Numbered from the stretch's first letter, positions 53,548 to 64,000 are shown. The stretch is 64,000 nucleotides of DNA from Jannaschia marina (GCF_013404595.1 NZ_JABVAX010000004.1:248001-312000); one strand, 5' to 3'. A program made the numbers and translations. The notes: generated by a model not told the origin, from the sequence alone.

Positions 53548-54671
53548 GTCCGCACCAACGCGACGGTCGCCATGCAGGCGATGCCCTCGCCGCGCCCGGC
53601 GAAGCCGAGCCGCTCGGTCGTCGTCGCCTTGACCGAGACGCGGCCGATGTCGAGGTCCATGATCCCGGCGACGCGATTGCGCATCGCTTCGGCATGGGGC
53701 CCGATCTTGGGCGCTTCGCAAATGAGCGTCGCGTCGACGTTGCCGATGGCATAGCCCCGCGTGCGGGCCAGGTCTGCGGCATGGGCCAGGAAGACGGCGC
53801 TGTCGGTGCCTTTCCATTGCGGGTCGCTCGGCGGGAAATGTCGGCCGATGTCGCCCTCGGCCAGCGCGCCGTAGATGGCATCAGTGATCGTGTGCAGCCC
53901 GACGTCGGCATCCGAATGCCCCTGCAACCCGCGCCCGTGCGGCACGCGGACGCCACAGAGAATGACGTGATCGCCCGGCCCGAAGCGATGCACGTCGAAG
54001 CCGTTGCCAAGGCGAATGTCCATGGGCCGTGCCTCCAGGATGCGGGCGGCGCGGGCGAAATCGTCCGGGCCGGTGATCTTGATGTTGTCCTCGTGGCCCG
54101 GGACGATCGCGACGTCCAGCCCCGCGGCCAGGGCAACTTCGACATCGTCGGCTGCCTGCCCGTCGCTCGCGTCATGGGCGGCGCGCAGCGCGTCGGTGCG
54201 GAAGCCCTGGGGTGTCTGTGCGCGCCAGAGACCATCGCGCGCCTGAAGCCCGGTCACTCGGGTTCCGCCGCGCCACAGCGCGTCCGTCACGGGCAGTGCC
54301 GGCGCTGCTCCCTCGGCGGTGTCGAGGGCTTCGGCGACCGCCGCGATCACTTCGCCCGGCACGCAGGGGCGCGCGGCATCGTGGATGAGGACACGGGCCG
54401 TGCGCACCGCGTCGAGCCCCGCACGCACGGAGGCGGCGCGCGTCGCGCCTCCGTCGACGAGACGCACGCCGGGCAGGGCCGCGGCGGCCATAGCGCGGTC
54501 GTCGGGGTGCACCACGACGACGACCTCCGCTACCCGGCCGTCAAAGGCCGCGACCGACCGCGCAAGAACGCTTTGCCCGGCGAGATCGCGAAATTGCTTC
54601 GGCGTCCCGCCGCCCGCGCGCAGGCCCCGGCCGGCGGCGACGATGAGCGCTGTAATCTCGGTTGCGGACAT
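53544..54671 (-). CDS. ispDF: Bifunctional MEP-pathway enzyme IspDF
   Basis: A 375-residue fusion. Residues 1-215 are IspD (2-C-methyl-D-erythritol 4-phosphate cytidylyltransferase) with [19 protein letters not shown]. Residues 217-375 are IspF (MECDP synthase) with [26 protein letters not shown] and the metal His/Asp residues, and C-terminal [18 protein letters not shown]. The fusion is common in alphaproteobacteria and gives two non-consecutive steps of isoprenoid synthesis in one chain. Confidence 0.96.
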   Translation of the reverse strand: MSATEITALIVAAGRGLRAGGGTPKQFRDLAGQSVLARSVAAFDGRVAEVVVVVHPDDRAMAAAALPGVRLVDGGATRAASVRAGLDAVRTARVLIHDAARPCVPGEVIAAVAEALDTAEGAAPALPVTDALWRGGTRVTGLQARDGLWRAQTPQGFRTDALRAAHDASDGQAADDVEVALAAGLDVAIVPGHEDNIKITGPDDFARAARILEARPMDIRLGNGFDVHRFGPGDHVILCGVRVPHGRGLQGHSDADVGLHTITDAIYGALAEGDIGRHFPPSDPQWKGTDSAVFLAHAADLARTRGYAIGNVDATLICEAPKIGPHAEAMRNRVAGIMDLDIGRVSVKATTTERLGFAGRGEGIACMATVALVRT

Positions 54672-54741
54672 GAACTTCCCCCTCGCGCCCGCTCTATCGG
54701 CTTCGCGGGGGCGCGGGCAAGTGGTGGTGCTTCGACGGGCA

Positions 54742-54770
54742 TTGCCCTATCAATCTGCGCAATAATTATG
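54742..54770 (+). promoter_or_regulatory. Possible promoter of the dusB-ntrBC operon
   Basis: TTGCCC (54742-54747) and ATTATG (54765-54770) are 17 bases apart in an A/T-rich patch containing the 8-bp palindrome ATAATTAT (54762-54769). The match to consensus is modest. The palindrome may be a regulator site. Confidence 0.35.
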
Positions 54771-54840
54771 CAAACGATGAAAAACAACGCGCAGTCGGCG
54801 CTGCTGCCTGCCGTTCCCGCAAAAGCCCTCCTAGTTAGCA

Positions 54841-55862
<1,022 letters not shown>

Positions 55863-55866
<4 letters not shown>

Positions 55867-56942
55867 CGGAGCCGGGCCTCTGGCAAAGCCTGCCGCTGCC
55901 GGCGCTGGCACTCGACATCGGCGACCGGATCGAGATGCTGAACGGCCCGGCCGAGGGCTTCCTCAACCGGTCCGTCAAGACACTGACCGGTAAGGAGGCG
56001 ACGGCGCTCCTGTCGATCGACGGCGACCTGGCGGCGGCCCTGGCCCGGGTCCGGCGCACGCTCGCTCCGCTCACGCTGCACGACGCGGCCTTAAGGGTCG
56101 GCCCGGGGCCGGCGGTGCGCTGTGATGTTCACCTGTCGCCGATGGGGGAGGGCACGCTCGTCCTGATCTCGCCGCAGGACATCGCCGGACGCCTCGACCG
56201 CGCCCGCAGCTCTCGCACGGCCGCGCGCTCGGCGATCGGCATGGCCGAGATGCTGGCCCATGAAATCAAGAACCCCCTCGCCGGGATCACCGGCGCCGCG
56301 CAGCTTCTGAGCATGAACCTCTCGGGCGAGGACGTGGAGCTGACCGACCTCATCGTCGCCGAGAGCCGGCGGATCGTGAAGCTCCTCGAACAGGTCGAGC
56401 AGTTCGGCAACCTGCGCCCGCCCGAGCGGCGGCCCGTCAACCTGCACGATGTGCTCGACCGCGCGCGCAAGTCGGCGCTCGTGGGCTTCGCGTCGCATGT
56501 GTCGATCGACGAACTCTACGATCCCTCGTTGCCGCCGACCTGGGGGGACCCGGACCAATTGCTTCAGGTCTTCCTGAATCTTCTGAAGAACGCCGCGCAA
56601 GTCGCTCGAACGGAAGGAAAGATCACCATCCGTACCTTCTACGAGCTCTCTCTCCGCGTGCGTCACCGGGATGGCTCCGGCGGGGCCGTGCCGTTACAGG
56701 TGGAGGTGATCGACGACGGGCCGGGCATCCCGCCGGAGATGATGAGCAACCTCTTCGAGCCCTTCGTCTCGGGCCGCGAGAACGGCACCGGCCTGGGCCT
56801 CGCCCTCGTCTCGAAGATCGTGAGCGAGCACGACGGCTGGATCGCCGTGGACAGCGCGCCCGGCCGCACCGTCTTCCGCATCTCCCTGCCGATGGTGCCG
56901 AAGGCGGCCAAGACAGACCCCAAAACGACCGAGGACCGATAG
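55863..56942 (+). CDS. ntrB: Nitrogen-regulation sensor kinase NtrB (GlnL)
   Basis: A 359-residue cytosolic histidine kinase: PAS-like N-terminal domain (about 10-120), H-box with phospho-His in AEMLAHEIKNPLAGITGAAQ, N-box FLNLLKNAAQVAR, G1 IDDGPGIPPEMMSNLFEPF and G2 NGTGLGLALVSKIV. It phosphorylates or dephosphorylates NtrC in response to PII. Translationally coupled to dusB and immediately followed by ntrC with no spacer. Confidence 0.95.
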
Positions 56943-58304
56943 ATGGATGGGACAATTCTCGTCGCGGACGACGATCGCACGATCCGCACAGTCCTGACCC
57001 AGGCGCTGACCCGGGCGGGCTGCAAGGTGCATGCGACCTCTTCGCTCACCACGCTCCTGCGGTGGGTCGAGGAGGGGAAGGGCGATCTCGTGATCTCCGA
57101 CGTCGTCATGCCCGACGGCAACGGACTGGAGATGTTGCCCAAGATCTCCGCCGAGCGCCCCGGCCTTCCGGTGATCGTCATCTCGGCGCAGAACACGATC
57201 ATGACGGCGATCCAGGCGGCCGAGGCCGACGCCTACGACTACCTGCCGAAGCCTTTTGATCTGCCGGATCTGATGAAGCGGGCGGCGCGGGCGCTCGAAC
57301 AGAAGCGCACGAACGTCGCGCCCGAGGCCGATGGGGCGGCGGAGGAGCCGAACGACGATCTGCCGCTTGTGGGCCGGACACCGCAGATGCAGGCGCTCTA
57401 CCGGCTCGTGGCGCGGGTGATGAACACCGACCTGCCGGTGATGATCACGGGCGAATCCGGGACGGGCAAATCCCTGATCGCGCGGGCGATCCACGATTTC
57501 AGCGACCGGCGCACGTTGCCATTCGTGACCGCCACGGCGACCGACCTCAGCGGCTTCGACGGCCCGGGCGACCTGATCGCCGCGGCCAAGGGCGGCACGA
57601 TCCTCTTCGACGAGATCGGCGACCTCGACCCCGAGATCCAGACGCGGGTGGTGCGGATGCTCGACAGCCTCGAAGGGACAGGGCCGCGGGTACTGGCGAC
57701 GGCGCAGCGTGATCTCGCCCCCGATCTCGACAACGGATTCCGCAGCGATCTCTACTACCGGCTCGCGGGGGCGCAGCTGGAGGTGCCGTCGCTGCGGGAG
57801 CGGGTCGACGACATCCCCCTGTTGGCCGGCCACTTTCTGGCGCGGGCCGAGCGGGACGGGGCCCCGGTGCGCCGCTTCGCTCCGGACGCCATGACGGCGA
57901 TCCGGGCGCATCCCTGGCCCGGCAACGTGCGCCAGCTCGAAAACATCGTGCGCCGCCTCGTCCTGACGTCGCCCGCCGACGAAATCTCGAAATCCGAGGT
58001 CGATGGCGTGCTCGGCACGATCGCCGCCTGGCCAAAGTCCGCGGCCGCGTCGGAGAAGCTGAGCGAAGCCGTGGAGAAGCACCTGCGGCGCTATTTCGAC
58101 CTGCAGGGCGGGCAGCTGCCGGCCCCGGGTCTCTATCAGCGCGTACTGCGCGAGGTGGAGGCTCCGCTGATCGAGATCGCGCTCGACGCGACCGGCGGCA
58201 ATCAAGCGAAATGTGCCGATCTGCTCGGCATCAACCGCAATACTCTGCGCAAGAAGATCACCGATCTCGATATCCTCGTGACACGGCGCCGAAAGTTGAT
58301 GTAA
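56943..58304 (+). CDS. ntrC: Nitrogen-regulation response regulator NtrC lacking the GAFTGA loop
   Basis: A 453-residue NtrC: receiver domain with Asp53 in [15 protein letters not shown]+ domain with Walker [13 protein letters not shown] and Walker [14 protein letters not shown], and a Fis-type HTH at the C-terminus ([20 protein letters not shown]). Between Walker A and B, where NtrC proteins carry FGHEKGAFTGA, this one reads [21 protein letters not shown]. The loop that contacts sigma-54 is absent, as known for R. capsulatus NtrC, which works with sigma-70. Nitrogen targets are likely activated through the housekeeping polymerase. Confidence 0.95.
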   Translation: MDGTILVADDDRTIRTVLTQALTRAGCKVHATSSLTTLLRWVEEGKGDLVISDVVMPDGNGLEMLPKISAERPGLPVIVISAQNTIMTAIQAAEADAYDYLPKPFDLPDLMKRAARALEQKRTNVAPEADGAAEEPNDDLPLVGRTPQMQALYRLVARVMNTDLPVMITGESGTGKSLIARAIHDFSDRRTLPFVTATATDLSGFDGPGDLIAAAKGGTILFDEIGDLDPEIQTRVVRMLDSLEGTGPRVLATAQRDLAPDLDNGFRSDLYYRLAGAQLEVPSLRERVDDIPLLAGHFLARAERDGAPVRRFAPDAMTAIRAHPWPGNVRQLENIVRRLVLTSPADEISKSEVDGVLGTIAAWPKSAAASEKLSEAVEKHLRRYFDLQGGQLPAPGLYQRVLREVEAPLIEIALDATGGNQAKCADLLGINRNTLRKKITDLDILVTRRRKLM

Positions 58305-58375
58305 ACGGGTCACACGCGTTGCAGATCGGGAACAACCCGGCAAGTTGGCGTGCGGTAAGACATTGATAAGAGGCG

Positions 58376-60607
58376 ATGTTGCGGGCGGCAGCCGGACAGC
58401 GGGAGATTGTGTCACGGTCGTTCCAGTGGAACGGGCGACGGCAGATCCAGGCGATCCTGGCCCTGATCCTCGTGATCCTGGGGCCGGTTCTCGTCGTGCT
58501 CACCTTCCTGTCGCTCGGAGTGCGCGGCCCCGAGGGAGATCTGACCTGGCTGCGCGTCGTCCTGCTGGCCGATTTCGTCTATGTCCTCGTGATCGCGGCG
58601 CTCATCGTCCGACAGCTCACCCGCATGATCGCCGCCCGCCGACAACGCTCCGCCGGCTCCCAGCTGCATCTGCGTCTTACGGGCGTCTTCACCGGGATCG
58701 CACTTATCCCGACCGTGCTTACGGCCGTCTTCGCCATGGTGACGATCAATATCGGCCTCGAGGGCTGGTTCTCGGAGCGCGTGCGCAACGCGCTCGGCAA
58801 TTCGGTCGAAGCCGCACAGGCCTACACGCAGGAACATCGCGACGGTCTGACGGAAGACGCGCGCGCGCTCGCCGGCTATCTCGACGTCGCGCGCCGGTCG
58901 CTCTTCCTGATGTCGGACGGAGACCTTCGGCAGCTGCTGGCCCAGGGACAGGAGCTCGTGCAGCGCGGCCTCGAGGAGGCGTTCGTGATCGACAGCACCG
59001 GAGAGATCCGGGCGCGGGGCGACCGCTCCTATCTCTTCGATTTCGTGCCGTTGACCGAAGCGCAGCTTCAAGCGGCCGAGGCCGGCGAAGTCATTCTGAT
59101 AGAGGATCGCGAAATCAATGAATTTCGCGTCGTTCTCAAACTGTCGGCCTTCAACGACCGCTACCTCTATGTGACCCGCGCGGTCGACGGCGAGATCCTG
59201 GAGCTTCTGGATCAGACGCGCGCCACCGCACAGCTTTATCAGCAGCTTGAGCAGGATCGCGGGCGGATGCTTTTCGATTTCGGGCTCGTCTATCTCGGTT
59301 TCGGCCTCATCCTCATCCTCGCGGCGACCTGGGCCGGCCTTTGGTTCGCAGAGCGGCTCTCGCGCCCGGTCGGACGGCTCGCCGGCGCAGCGCAGCGCGT
59401 GGGGCAGGGGGATCTGAACGTCCGGGTCCGCGAGGAAGCCGGCGACGACGAGATCGCCATGCTGGGCCGCATCTTCAACCAGATGACGCGGCAACTGAAG
59501 GGTCAGCGCGACGCGCTGGTCGAGACGAACATGCAGACCGAGCGGCGGCGCCGGCTGTTCGACAGCGTTCTGGGCTCGGTGACGGCCGGGGTCATCGGGC
59601 TCGATCCGCGAGGTCAGATCGACTTCCTCAACCGGTCCGCAGAACGCATCCTCGGGATCGCGGGCGAACACTACGGCGAAGCGCTTTCGCGCGTCGTACC
59701 GGAGTTCTCGGACCTTTTCGACAAGCTGAAGGCCGCTTCGAGCGAGACCGTGCAGGAAGAAATCCGCATTGCTCGGGGCGGGCGGCTCGAGAACCTTCTC
59801 GTCCGGATCGCGACACGGCCGGGCAACGACGGTGCCCCCGAAGGCTACGTCGTCGCCTTCGACGACGTGACCGAACTCGTCTCCGCGCAGCGCATGGCGG
59901 CCTGGGGCGACGTCGCCCGGCGGATCGCGCATGAGATCAAGAATCCGCTGACCCCGATCCAGCTCTCGGCTGAGCGGGTGAAACGCCGCTTCTCACGAGA
60001 ACTGGACGAGGAGAACGCCGCGAAACTGGCCGAGCTGACGGATGTGATCGTCAGGCAAACCAACGACTTGCGACGCATCGTTGACGAGTTCAGTAAATTT
60101 GCCCGGATGCCGGAGCCCGAGAGGCGTCGCGGCGATCTGGCCGAGCTCCTGCGCGAGACGGTGACCTTGCAGCGCGCCGCGCTGGAGCCGGTGAAGATCG
60201 ACGCGACGATCCCGCAGGAGAAACTGGTGGCGGAGTTCGATCCGACGATGATGGGCCAGGCCTTCACCAATCTCATCAAGAACGCCGGGGAAGCCATTGA
60301 AACGAGAGAGGAAAAACTCGGAGGCACCTTCGATAGGGAGGTGCGTGTCCTGCTCTCGGACGACGAGCCGACTCACGTCGAGATCCGTATCGCGGACACC
60401 GGGATCGGTCTGCCGCAGGACCGTGCGCGCCTGTTCGAACCCTATGTGACCACGCGCGACAAGGGGACGGGTCTCGGTCTGCCGATCGTCAAGAAGATCA
60501 TCGAGGAACACGGGGGCACGCTGGAGCTGGTCGATGCTGCGGCCGATGCCACCGGACACAGGGGGGCGGAGGCGATCATTCGGCTCCCCCGGATTGAGGA
60601 GGTTTGA
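58376..60607 (+). CDS. ntrY: Nitrogen-regulation membrane sensor kinase NtrY
   Basis: A 743-residue membrane sensor kinase. Three or four N-terminal helices (for example QAILALILVILGPVLVVLTFL), a periplasmic domain (about 130-300), a helix at about 300-325 (LVYLGFGLILILAATWAGL), then HAMP (LSRPVGRLAGAAQRVG), PAS (LFDSVLGSVTAGVIGLD), H-box with phospho-His in RRIAHEIKNPLTPIQLSAERV, N-box LIKNAGEAIE and GTGLGLPIVKKI. Start at ATG 58376; a GTG at 58409 with GGAG is an alternative. It is separated from ntrC by 71 bases. Confidence 0.94.
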   Translation: MLRAAAGQREIVSRSFQWNGRRQIQAILALILVILGPVLVVLTFLSLGVRGPEGDLTWLRVVLLADFVYVLVIAALIVRQLTRMIAARRQRSAGSQLHLRLTGVFTGIALIPTVLTAVFAMVTINIGLEGWFSERVRNALGNSVEAAQAYTQEHRDGLTEDARALAGYLDVARRSLFLMSDGDLRQLLAQGQELVQRGLEEAFVIDSTGEIRARGDRSYLFDFVPLTEAQLQAAEAGEVILIEDREINEFRVVLKLSAFNDRYLYVTRAVDGEILELLDQTRATAQLYQQLEQDRGRMLFDFGLVYLGFGLILILAATWAGLWFAERLSRPVGRLAGAAQRVGQGDLNVRVREEAGDDEIAMLGRIFNQMTRQLKGQRDALVETNMQTERRRRLFDSVLGSVTAGVIGLDPRGQIDFLNRSAERILGIAGEHYGEALSRVVPEFSDLFDKLKAASSETVQEEIRIARGGRLENLLVRIATRPGNDGAPEGYVVAFDDVTELVSAQRMAAWGDVARRIAHEIKNPLTPIQLSAERVKRRFSRELDEENAAKLAELTDVIVRQTNDLRRIVDEFSKFARMPEPERRRGDLAELLRETVTLQRAALEPVKIDATIPQEKLVAEFDPTMMGQAFTNLIKNAGEAIETREEKLGGTFDREVRVLLSDDEPTHVEIRIADTGIGLPQDRARLFEPYVTTRDKGTGLGLPIVKKIIEEHGGTLELVDAAADATGHRGAEAIIRLPRIEEV

Positions 60608-60611
60608 GTTT

Positions 60612-62006
60612 ATGGGCGACATTCTGATTACGGACGACGAGGACGACATTCGCAGCCTCATCGCGGATATCCTTGAAGACGAAGGATATTCCTGTCGCAA
60701 GGCCGGCACGGCCGAGGCCTGCATGACCGCCATCGAGGAGGAGGCCCCGAGCCTGATGATCCTCGATATCTGGCTCAAGGACAGCGACATGGACGGGATC
60801 GATATCCTGAAGTCGGTCCGGCGCAGCCATCCGGACATCCCGATCATCATCATTTCGGGGCACGGCAACATCGAGATCGCGGTCGCGGCGATCAAGCAGG
60901 GGGCCTACGATTACATCGAGAAGCCGTTCAACATCGACCAGCTGATGGTCGTCGTCAGCCGCGCGATGGAGACGTCGCGGCTGCGCAGCGAGAATTCCGA
61001 GCTGCGCCGGAAGGATGCATCATCGGCCGAAATGATCGGCCAATCCGTGGCTTACAAGTCGCTCCTGTCGAGCCTGAAGAAGGTGATGAACTCCAATGGC
61101 CGCGTCATGCTGACCGGGCCGGCCGGCTCCGGCAAGGAAGTCGCGGCACGCTACATCCACGCGAAGTCGAACCGGGCGTCGGCACCCTTCGTGACCGTCT
61201 CGTCGGCCTCGATCGAGCCCGATCGCATGGAAACGGTACTCTTCGGGCGCGAAAGTCCCGAGAAGGGTGTCGAGCCGGGGCTCCTGGAGCAGGCCCACGA
61301 GGGGGTCATCTACTTCGACGAGATCGCGGACATGCCGCTCGGCACGCAGTCGAAGATCCTGCGCGTCCTGGTGGAGCAGGCCTTCACCCGGGTCGGCGGC
61401 TCCGAGAAGGTGCGTGTCGACCTGCGCGTCATTTCCTCGACGAACCGCGACCTGCAGCAGGAGATCCGGGCCGGGCGGTTCCGGGAAGAGCTGTTCCATC
61501 GCCTGAACGTCGTTCCGATCCCCGTGCCGAGCCTCGAGGAGCGGCGGGACGATATTCCCGTGCTGGCCGACTATTTCATCTCGGCGCTCAACAAGGCGCA
61601 GGGGCTGCCACTCAGAGAGCTGTCGGACGAGACCAAGGCGCTCCTGCAGACGATGCGGTGGCCGGGAAATGTCAGACAATTGCGCAACGTGATCGAACGC
61701 GTGCTGATCCTCGGCGACGGGACCGGGCCGATCGAGCCGTCCGAACTGCCCAGCCCGACCGACGGCGGTGGCGATTCAGGCGAGATGACGCTGTCTGGCA
61801 GCCTCGCGAGCCTCCCTCTGCGCGAGGCACGGGAGCTGTTCGAACGTCAATATCTGATGACCCAGATCAACCGGTTCGGCGGCAACATCAGCCGCACGGC
61901 GAGTTTCGTCGGCATGGAGCGCAGCGCGCTGCACCGCAAGCTGAAGTCGCTGGGCGTGGTGACCGCGGCCCGCGGCGGGGCGCGGGTCGCCCGGGTCGAC
62001 GATTAG
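60612..62006 (+). CDS. ntrX: Nitrogen-regulation response regulator NtrX
   Basis: A 464-residue response regulator: receiver Asp52 in MILDIWLKDSDMDG, AAA+ domain with Walker A GPAGSGKEVAARY and Walker B GVIYFDEIADMPLGTQSK, and a Fis-type HTH tail. Like other NtrX, it has no GAFTGA (FGRESPEKGVEPGLLEQA instead). The stop of ntrY and the start are 4 bases apart. NtrYX influences nitrogen, envelope and redox genes. It contains the TGTCAGACA palindrome at 61667. Confidence 0.95.
   Translation: MGDILITDDEDDIRSLIADILEDEGYSCRKAGTAEACMTAIEEEAPSLMILDIWLKDSDMDGIDILKSVRRSHPDIPIIIISGHGNIEIAVAAIKQGAYDYIEKPFNIDQLMVVVSRAMETSRLRSENSELRRKDASSAEMIGQSVAYKSLLSSLKKVMNSNGRVMLTGPAGSGKEVAARYIHAKSNRASAPFVTVSSASIEPDRMETVLFGRESPEKGVEPGLLEQAHEGVIYFDEIADMPLGTQSKILRVLVEQAFTRVGGSEKVRVDLRVISSTNRDLQQEIRAGRFREELFHRLNVVPIPVPSLEERRDDIPVLADYFISALNKAQGLPLRELSDETKALLQTMRWPGNVRQLRNVIERVLILGDGTGPIEPSELPSPTDGGGDSGEMTLSGSLASLPLREARELFERQYLMTQINRFGGNISRTASFVGMERSALHRKLKSLGVVTAARGGARVARVDD
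61667..61681. repeat. TGTCAGACA palindrome inside ntrX
   Basis: AAATGTCAGACAATT, within codons of GNVRQL. It uses AAT, AGA, CAA and TTG; AGA is very rare in this GC-rich sequence, whereas the protein segment could be coded by common codons. Confidence 0.65.
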
Positions 62007-62007
62007 G

Positions 62008-62445
62008 TCAGCCGGGACCGGCCGCGGCGATCCGTCCGTTCGAGACACAAAGTCCGCGGGTGTCGTAGGGCTGGCTTTGCAGCACGCGCGCCGCGCCGCC
62101 GGGGCAGGGGGGCAGGCTGGCCTTTTGGTATCCCTTGGCCGTCATGCAGGCATCGACGGCCCGATCGCGCAGCGGCTCGTTGCGATCGGTGTCGAACACG
62201 TCGGGCGTGTTGTGGGCTCCGACGCAGACCCCGCTGCGACATAGGCCGCCCCCGAGCGTGATGCGGGGGGCCGTTGCGATGCGGGAGCGCTCGGGAAAGT
62301 CACGCCGGGCCTCTGCAGCGCAGGCCAGAAAGTCCTGCTCGGCGCGCAGGCTGGGCGTGCCGGGCTTCAGCCAGACGGGTTCGGGCCCGCCGGCACAGGC
62401 GGCAAGCAGCAGGAGGGGCAGCGCGGTGCGAAGGAATGCGATCAT
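62008..62445 (-). CDS. Small hypothetical lipoprotein
   Basis: A 145-residue protein with a lipoprotein signal: hydrophobic stretch LRTALPLLLLAAC, Cys at about residue 17, followed by AGGPEPVW. The mature part has several cysteines (LACAAEARRDF, LCRSGVCVG, VDACMTAKGY) and a C-terminal LCVSNGR, suggesting disulfides. No family recognised with confidence. It is on the minus strand between ntrX and trkA, ending one base after the ntrX stop. Confidence 0.72.
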   Translation of the reverse strand: MIAFLRTALPLLLLAACAGGPEPVWLKPGTPSLRAEQDFLACAAEARRDFPERSRIATAPRITLGGGLCRSGVCVGAHNTPDVFDTDRNEPLRDRAVDACMTAKGYQKASLPPCPGGAARVLQSQPYDTRGLCVSNGRIAAAGPG

Positions 62446-62499
62446 GGGCAACAGCCTAGCACCTTCGCGCCGTCGGGCAATCGCCCCGACACGGCCGCC

Positions 62500-62514
62500 A
62501 AATGTCTGACATTT
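62500..62514. repeat. 15-bp palindrome AAATGTCTGACATTT upstream of trkA
   Basis: A perfect 7+1+7 inverted repeat, identical to the copy at soxG. It lies between the divergent lipoprotein and trkA, 76 bases before trkA, a suitable place for a regulator. Confidence 0.7.
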
Positions 62515-62590
62515 CTCCGATGCGGCCCCGTTGACCCCTCCCCCGGGGGCGGCGTATCCAGCATGTCTGCAAGGCCATGAAGGGCAGTCC

Positions 62591-63973
62591 ATGAAGATCA
62601 TCATCTGCGGGGCGGGCCAGGTCGGTTGGCAGATCGCCCGTCATCTGGCTGGCGAGCGCAACGACGTGACCGTCGTCGACAACAACCCCGATCTCGTCCA
62701 CCGCGCGACCGATACTCTCGACGTCCAGGGCATCACTGGGTTCGCGAGCTATCCGGACGTGTTGGAGCGGGCCGGCGCGCAGGACGCCGACATGCTCATC
62801 GCGGCGACCCATTCGGACGAGGTGAACATGGTGACCTGCCAGGTCGCCCATTCGATCTTTACGGTGCCCCGCAAGATCGCCCGGCTGCGCGCGCAGTCGT
62901 ACCTCGCCGCCGTCCGCTCCGACCTCTACCGCCGCGACCACCTGCCGATCGACGTCGTCATCAGCCCCGAGCGCGAGGTCGCGGAGGCCGCCTTGCGCCG
63001 CCTGCGGGCCCCGGAAGCCTTCGACGTCGAGGAGTTCATCGACGGGATGGCCCAGTTCATCGGCCTGCACCTCGACGAGGATTGCCCGGTGCTCGACACG
63101 CCGCTCCGGCAGCTCTCGGAGCTCTTCAGCACCCTGCGCGCAGTCGTCGTCGGCGTGCGGCGCACGAGCGGCCGGCTCTTCGCGCCCGATCCGGGCGATC
63201 AGCTGAAGGCGGGGGACCAGATCTACGTGCTGGCGCATTCCGACGATCTGGCGCGGACACAGGAGATCTTCGGAAAGAAGGCCAAGAAGCAGGACCGCGT
63301 CATCATCATCGGCGGCGGCAATGTCGGTCTCGCCGTCGCGCAGGAGCTGGAGGCCGCGCCCGAGCGCATCCGCGCGAAGATGATCGAACGCAGCCAGCGC
63401 TGTGCCGAACGGGCCGCCGAGGCGCTGGAGCGGACGATCGTGCTCTCGGGCGACGGGCTCGACATCGAGCTTCTGCGCGAGGCCAACATCGACCGCGCGG
63501 ATGCCGTGCTGACGGTGACGGACGACGACAAGACGAACATGCTCGCCGCCGTGCGCGCCAAGGCGACGGGCTGCAACAAGACCATCGCGCTCATCAACGA
63601 CCCGACGCTCGTGCCACTCCTCGGGCCGCTCGGGATCGACGCCTATGTCAACCCGCGGCAGACGACCGTGTCGTCGATCCTGCGGCACGTCCGGCACGGG
63701 CGGGTGCGCAACGTGTATTCCGTGGGCGACGCCGAGGCCGAGGTGATCGAGGCGCAGGTCATGTCGACCTCGCCGCTGACGGGCAATACGATCCGCGATC
63801 TCGATTTCCCCGAAGGGGCGCTCGTCGGGGCGATCCGCAAGCCCGACGGTCGTTATGTACGGCCAGAGGGAACCACGCGGATCGAGGAAGGCGACGTCGT
63901 CGCCATCTTCGCACTCTCGGCGGATGTGCCCGAGGTCGAGCGGCTCCTGCAGGTGCAGGTGGACTTCTTCTGA
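62591..63973 (+). CDS. trkA: Trk potassium uptake regulator TrkA
   Basis: A 460-residue peripheral protein controlling Trk K+ channels. Two tandem RCK_N/RCK_C units: the first NAD-binding site is IICGAGQVGWQIARHL at the start, and the second is VIIIGGGNVGLAVAQELE (about 235-252). Each is followed by a regulatory C-domain, for example PDPGDQLKAGDQIYVLAHSDDL. It matches the usual length (about 458). It follows the ntrYX block as in other alphaproteobacteria, and its stop overlaps the next start (TGATG). Confidence 0.95.
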   Translation: MKIIICGAGQVGWQIARHLAGERNDVTVVDNNPDLVHRATDTLDVQGITGFASYPDVLERAGAQDADMLIAATHSDEVNMVTCQVAHSIFTVPRKIARLRAQSYLAAVRSDLYRRDHLPIDVVISPEREVAEAALRRLRAPEAFDVEEFIDGMAQFIGLHLDEDCPVLDTPLRQLSELFSTLRAVVVGVRRTSGRLFAPDPGDQLKAGDQIYVLAHSDDLARTQEIFGKKAKKQDRVIIIGGGNVGLAVAQELEAAPERIRAKMIERSQRCAERAAEALERTIVLSGDGLDIELLREANIDRADAVLTVTDDDKTNMLAAVRAKATGCNKTIALINDPTLVPLLGPLGIDAYVNPRQTTVSSILRHVRHGRVRNVYSVGDAEAEVIEAQVMSTSPLTGNTIRDLDFPEGALVGAIRKPDGRYVRPEGTTRIEEGDVVAIFALSADVPEVERLLQVQVDFF

Positions 63974-64000
63974 TGGGCACCTGGCTGCGCCGCGTTCCGC
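63973..64000 (+). CDS. Partial next gene, probably Trk system potassium transporter TrkH
   Basis: Only the first 9 codons are inside the window (MGTWLRRVP). The start overlaps the trkA stop by one base, so it belongs to the same operon. Identification as trkH rests on context only. Confidence 0.4.

Noticed and set aside
54762..54769. ATAATTAT palindrome as an NtrC binding site
   Set aside because: It does not resemble the known NtrC consensus; kept only as part of a weak promoter call.

Overview
The window is GC-rich (roughly two thirds G+C by eye) and almost fully coding. Gene content points to an alphaproteobacterium of the Rhodobacterales / Roseobacter group. The main clues are a nifR3(dusB)-ntrB-ntrC-ntrY-ntrX-trkA block, an NtrC without the sigma-54 GAFTGA loop, a heterotetrameric sarcosine oxidase operon (soxB-D-A-G), an aglEFGAK alpha-glucoside locus, an opgC-opgG-opgH glucan cluster, bifunctional ispDF, ccmI and DUF1289 genes. 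It reads as ordinary chromosome. I saw no transposase, integrase, phage gene or CRISPR array.

Layout. 0-6 kb: the 3' end of an RND efflux pump with a coupled DUF900 lipoprotein, tRNA-Ser(GGA) on the minus strand, a secreted DUF302 protein, and an overlapping pair encoding a ThDP enzyme and a class III CoA-transferase. 6-12.5 kb: a TPR protein, then opgC-opgG-opgH for periplasmic glucan synthesis and decoration. 12.5-21.3 kb: a secreted esterase coupled to a membrane rhodanese, cheD (5' end problematic), a uronate dehydrogenase, a serine hydrolase carrying an RTX secretion tail divergent from a 7-TM AraC regulator, dusA and a TSUP permease. 21.5-24.8 kb: DUF1289, ruvX, a 1.17-kb non-coding stretch and ccmI. 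25-31.6 kb: soxB, a new 56-codon membrane ORF, soxD-soxA-soxG, sodB and a host-attachment-family protein. 31.5-35.4 kb: a LOG-family enzyme, a LysM protein and an Atm1-type ABC exporter.

35.5-40.3 kb: a tightly coupled minus-strand chemotaxis operon (STAS, CheY, CheA, CheW, CheR, a second CheY, and a 113-aa protein with a CheZ-like DxxxQ motif). It has no cheB. 40.4-50.4 kb: a carbohydrate divergon, with aglR-bgl-glk on one strand and aglE-F-G-A-K on the other. Two copies of a LacI-type palindrome sit in the shared control region. 50.4-54.7 kb: a membrane protein, hpt, a RatA/COQ10-type lipid-binding protein, and ispDF-pgpA-cinA. 54.8-64 kb: dusB-ntrBC, ntrYX, a small lipoprotein, trkA and the first bases of a further gene.

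How the genes work together: the window joins nutrient uptake (alpha-glucosides, sarcosine and related methylamine breakdown, K+), nitrogen-status signalling (two NtrB/C-type pairs), chemotaxis and envelope or osmotic adaptation.

The most unexpected non-gene signal is a 15-bp palindrome built on TGTCTGACA, about five to six copies. Several copies lie inside or across coding sequence, and one forces a rare AGA codon in ntrX. The most interesting protein-level leads are the CheZ-like small Che protein, the beta-lactamase-fold/RTX fusion with its membrane AraC partner, and the undescribed soxB-soxD intervening ORF. Coordinates were worked out by hand, and family assignments rest on recognition rather than on database searches.
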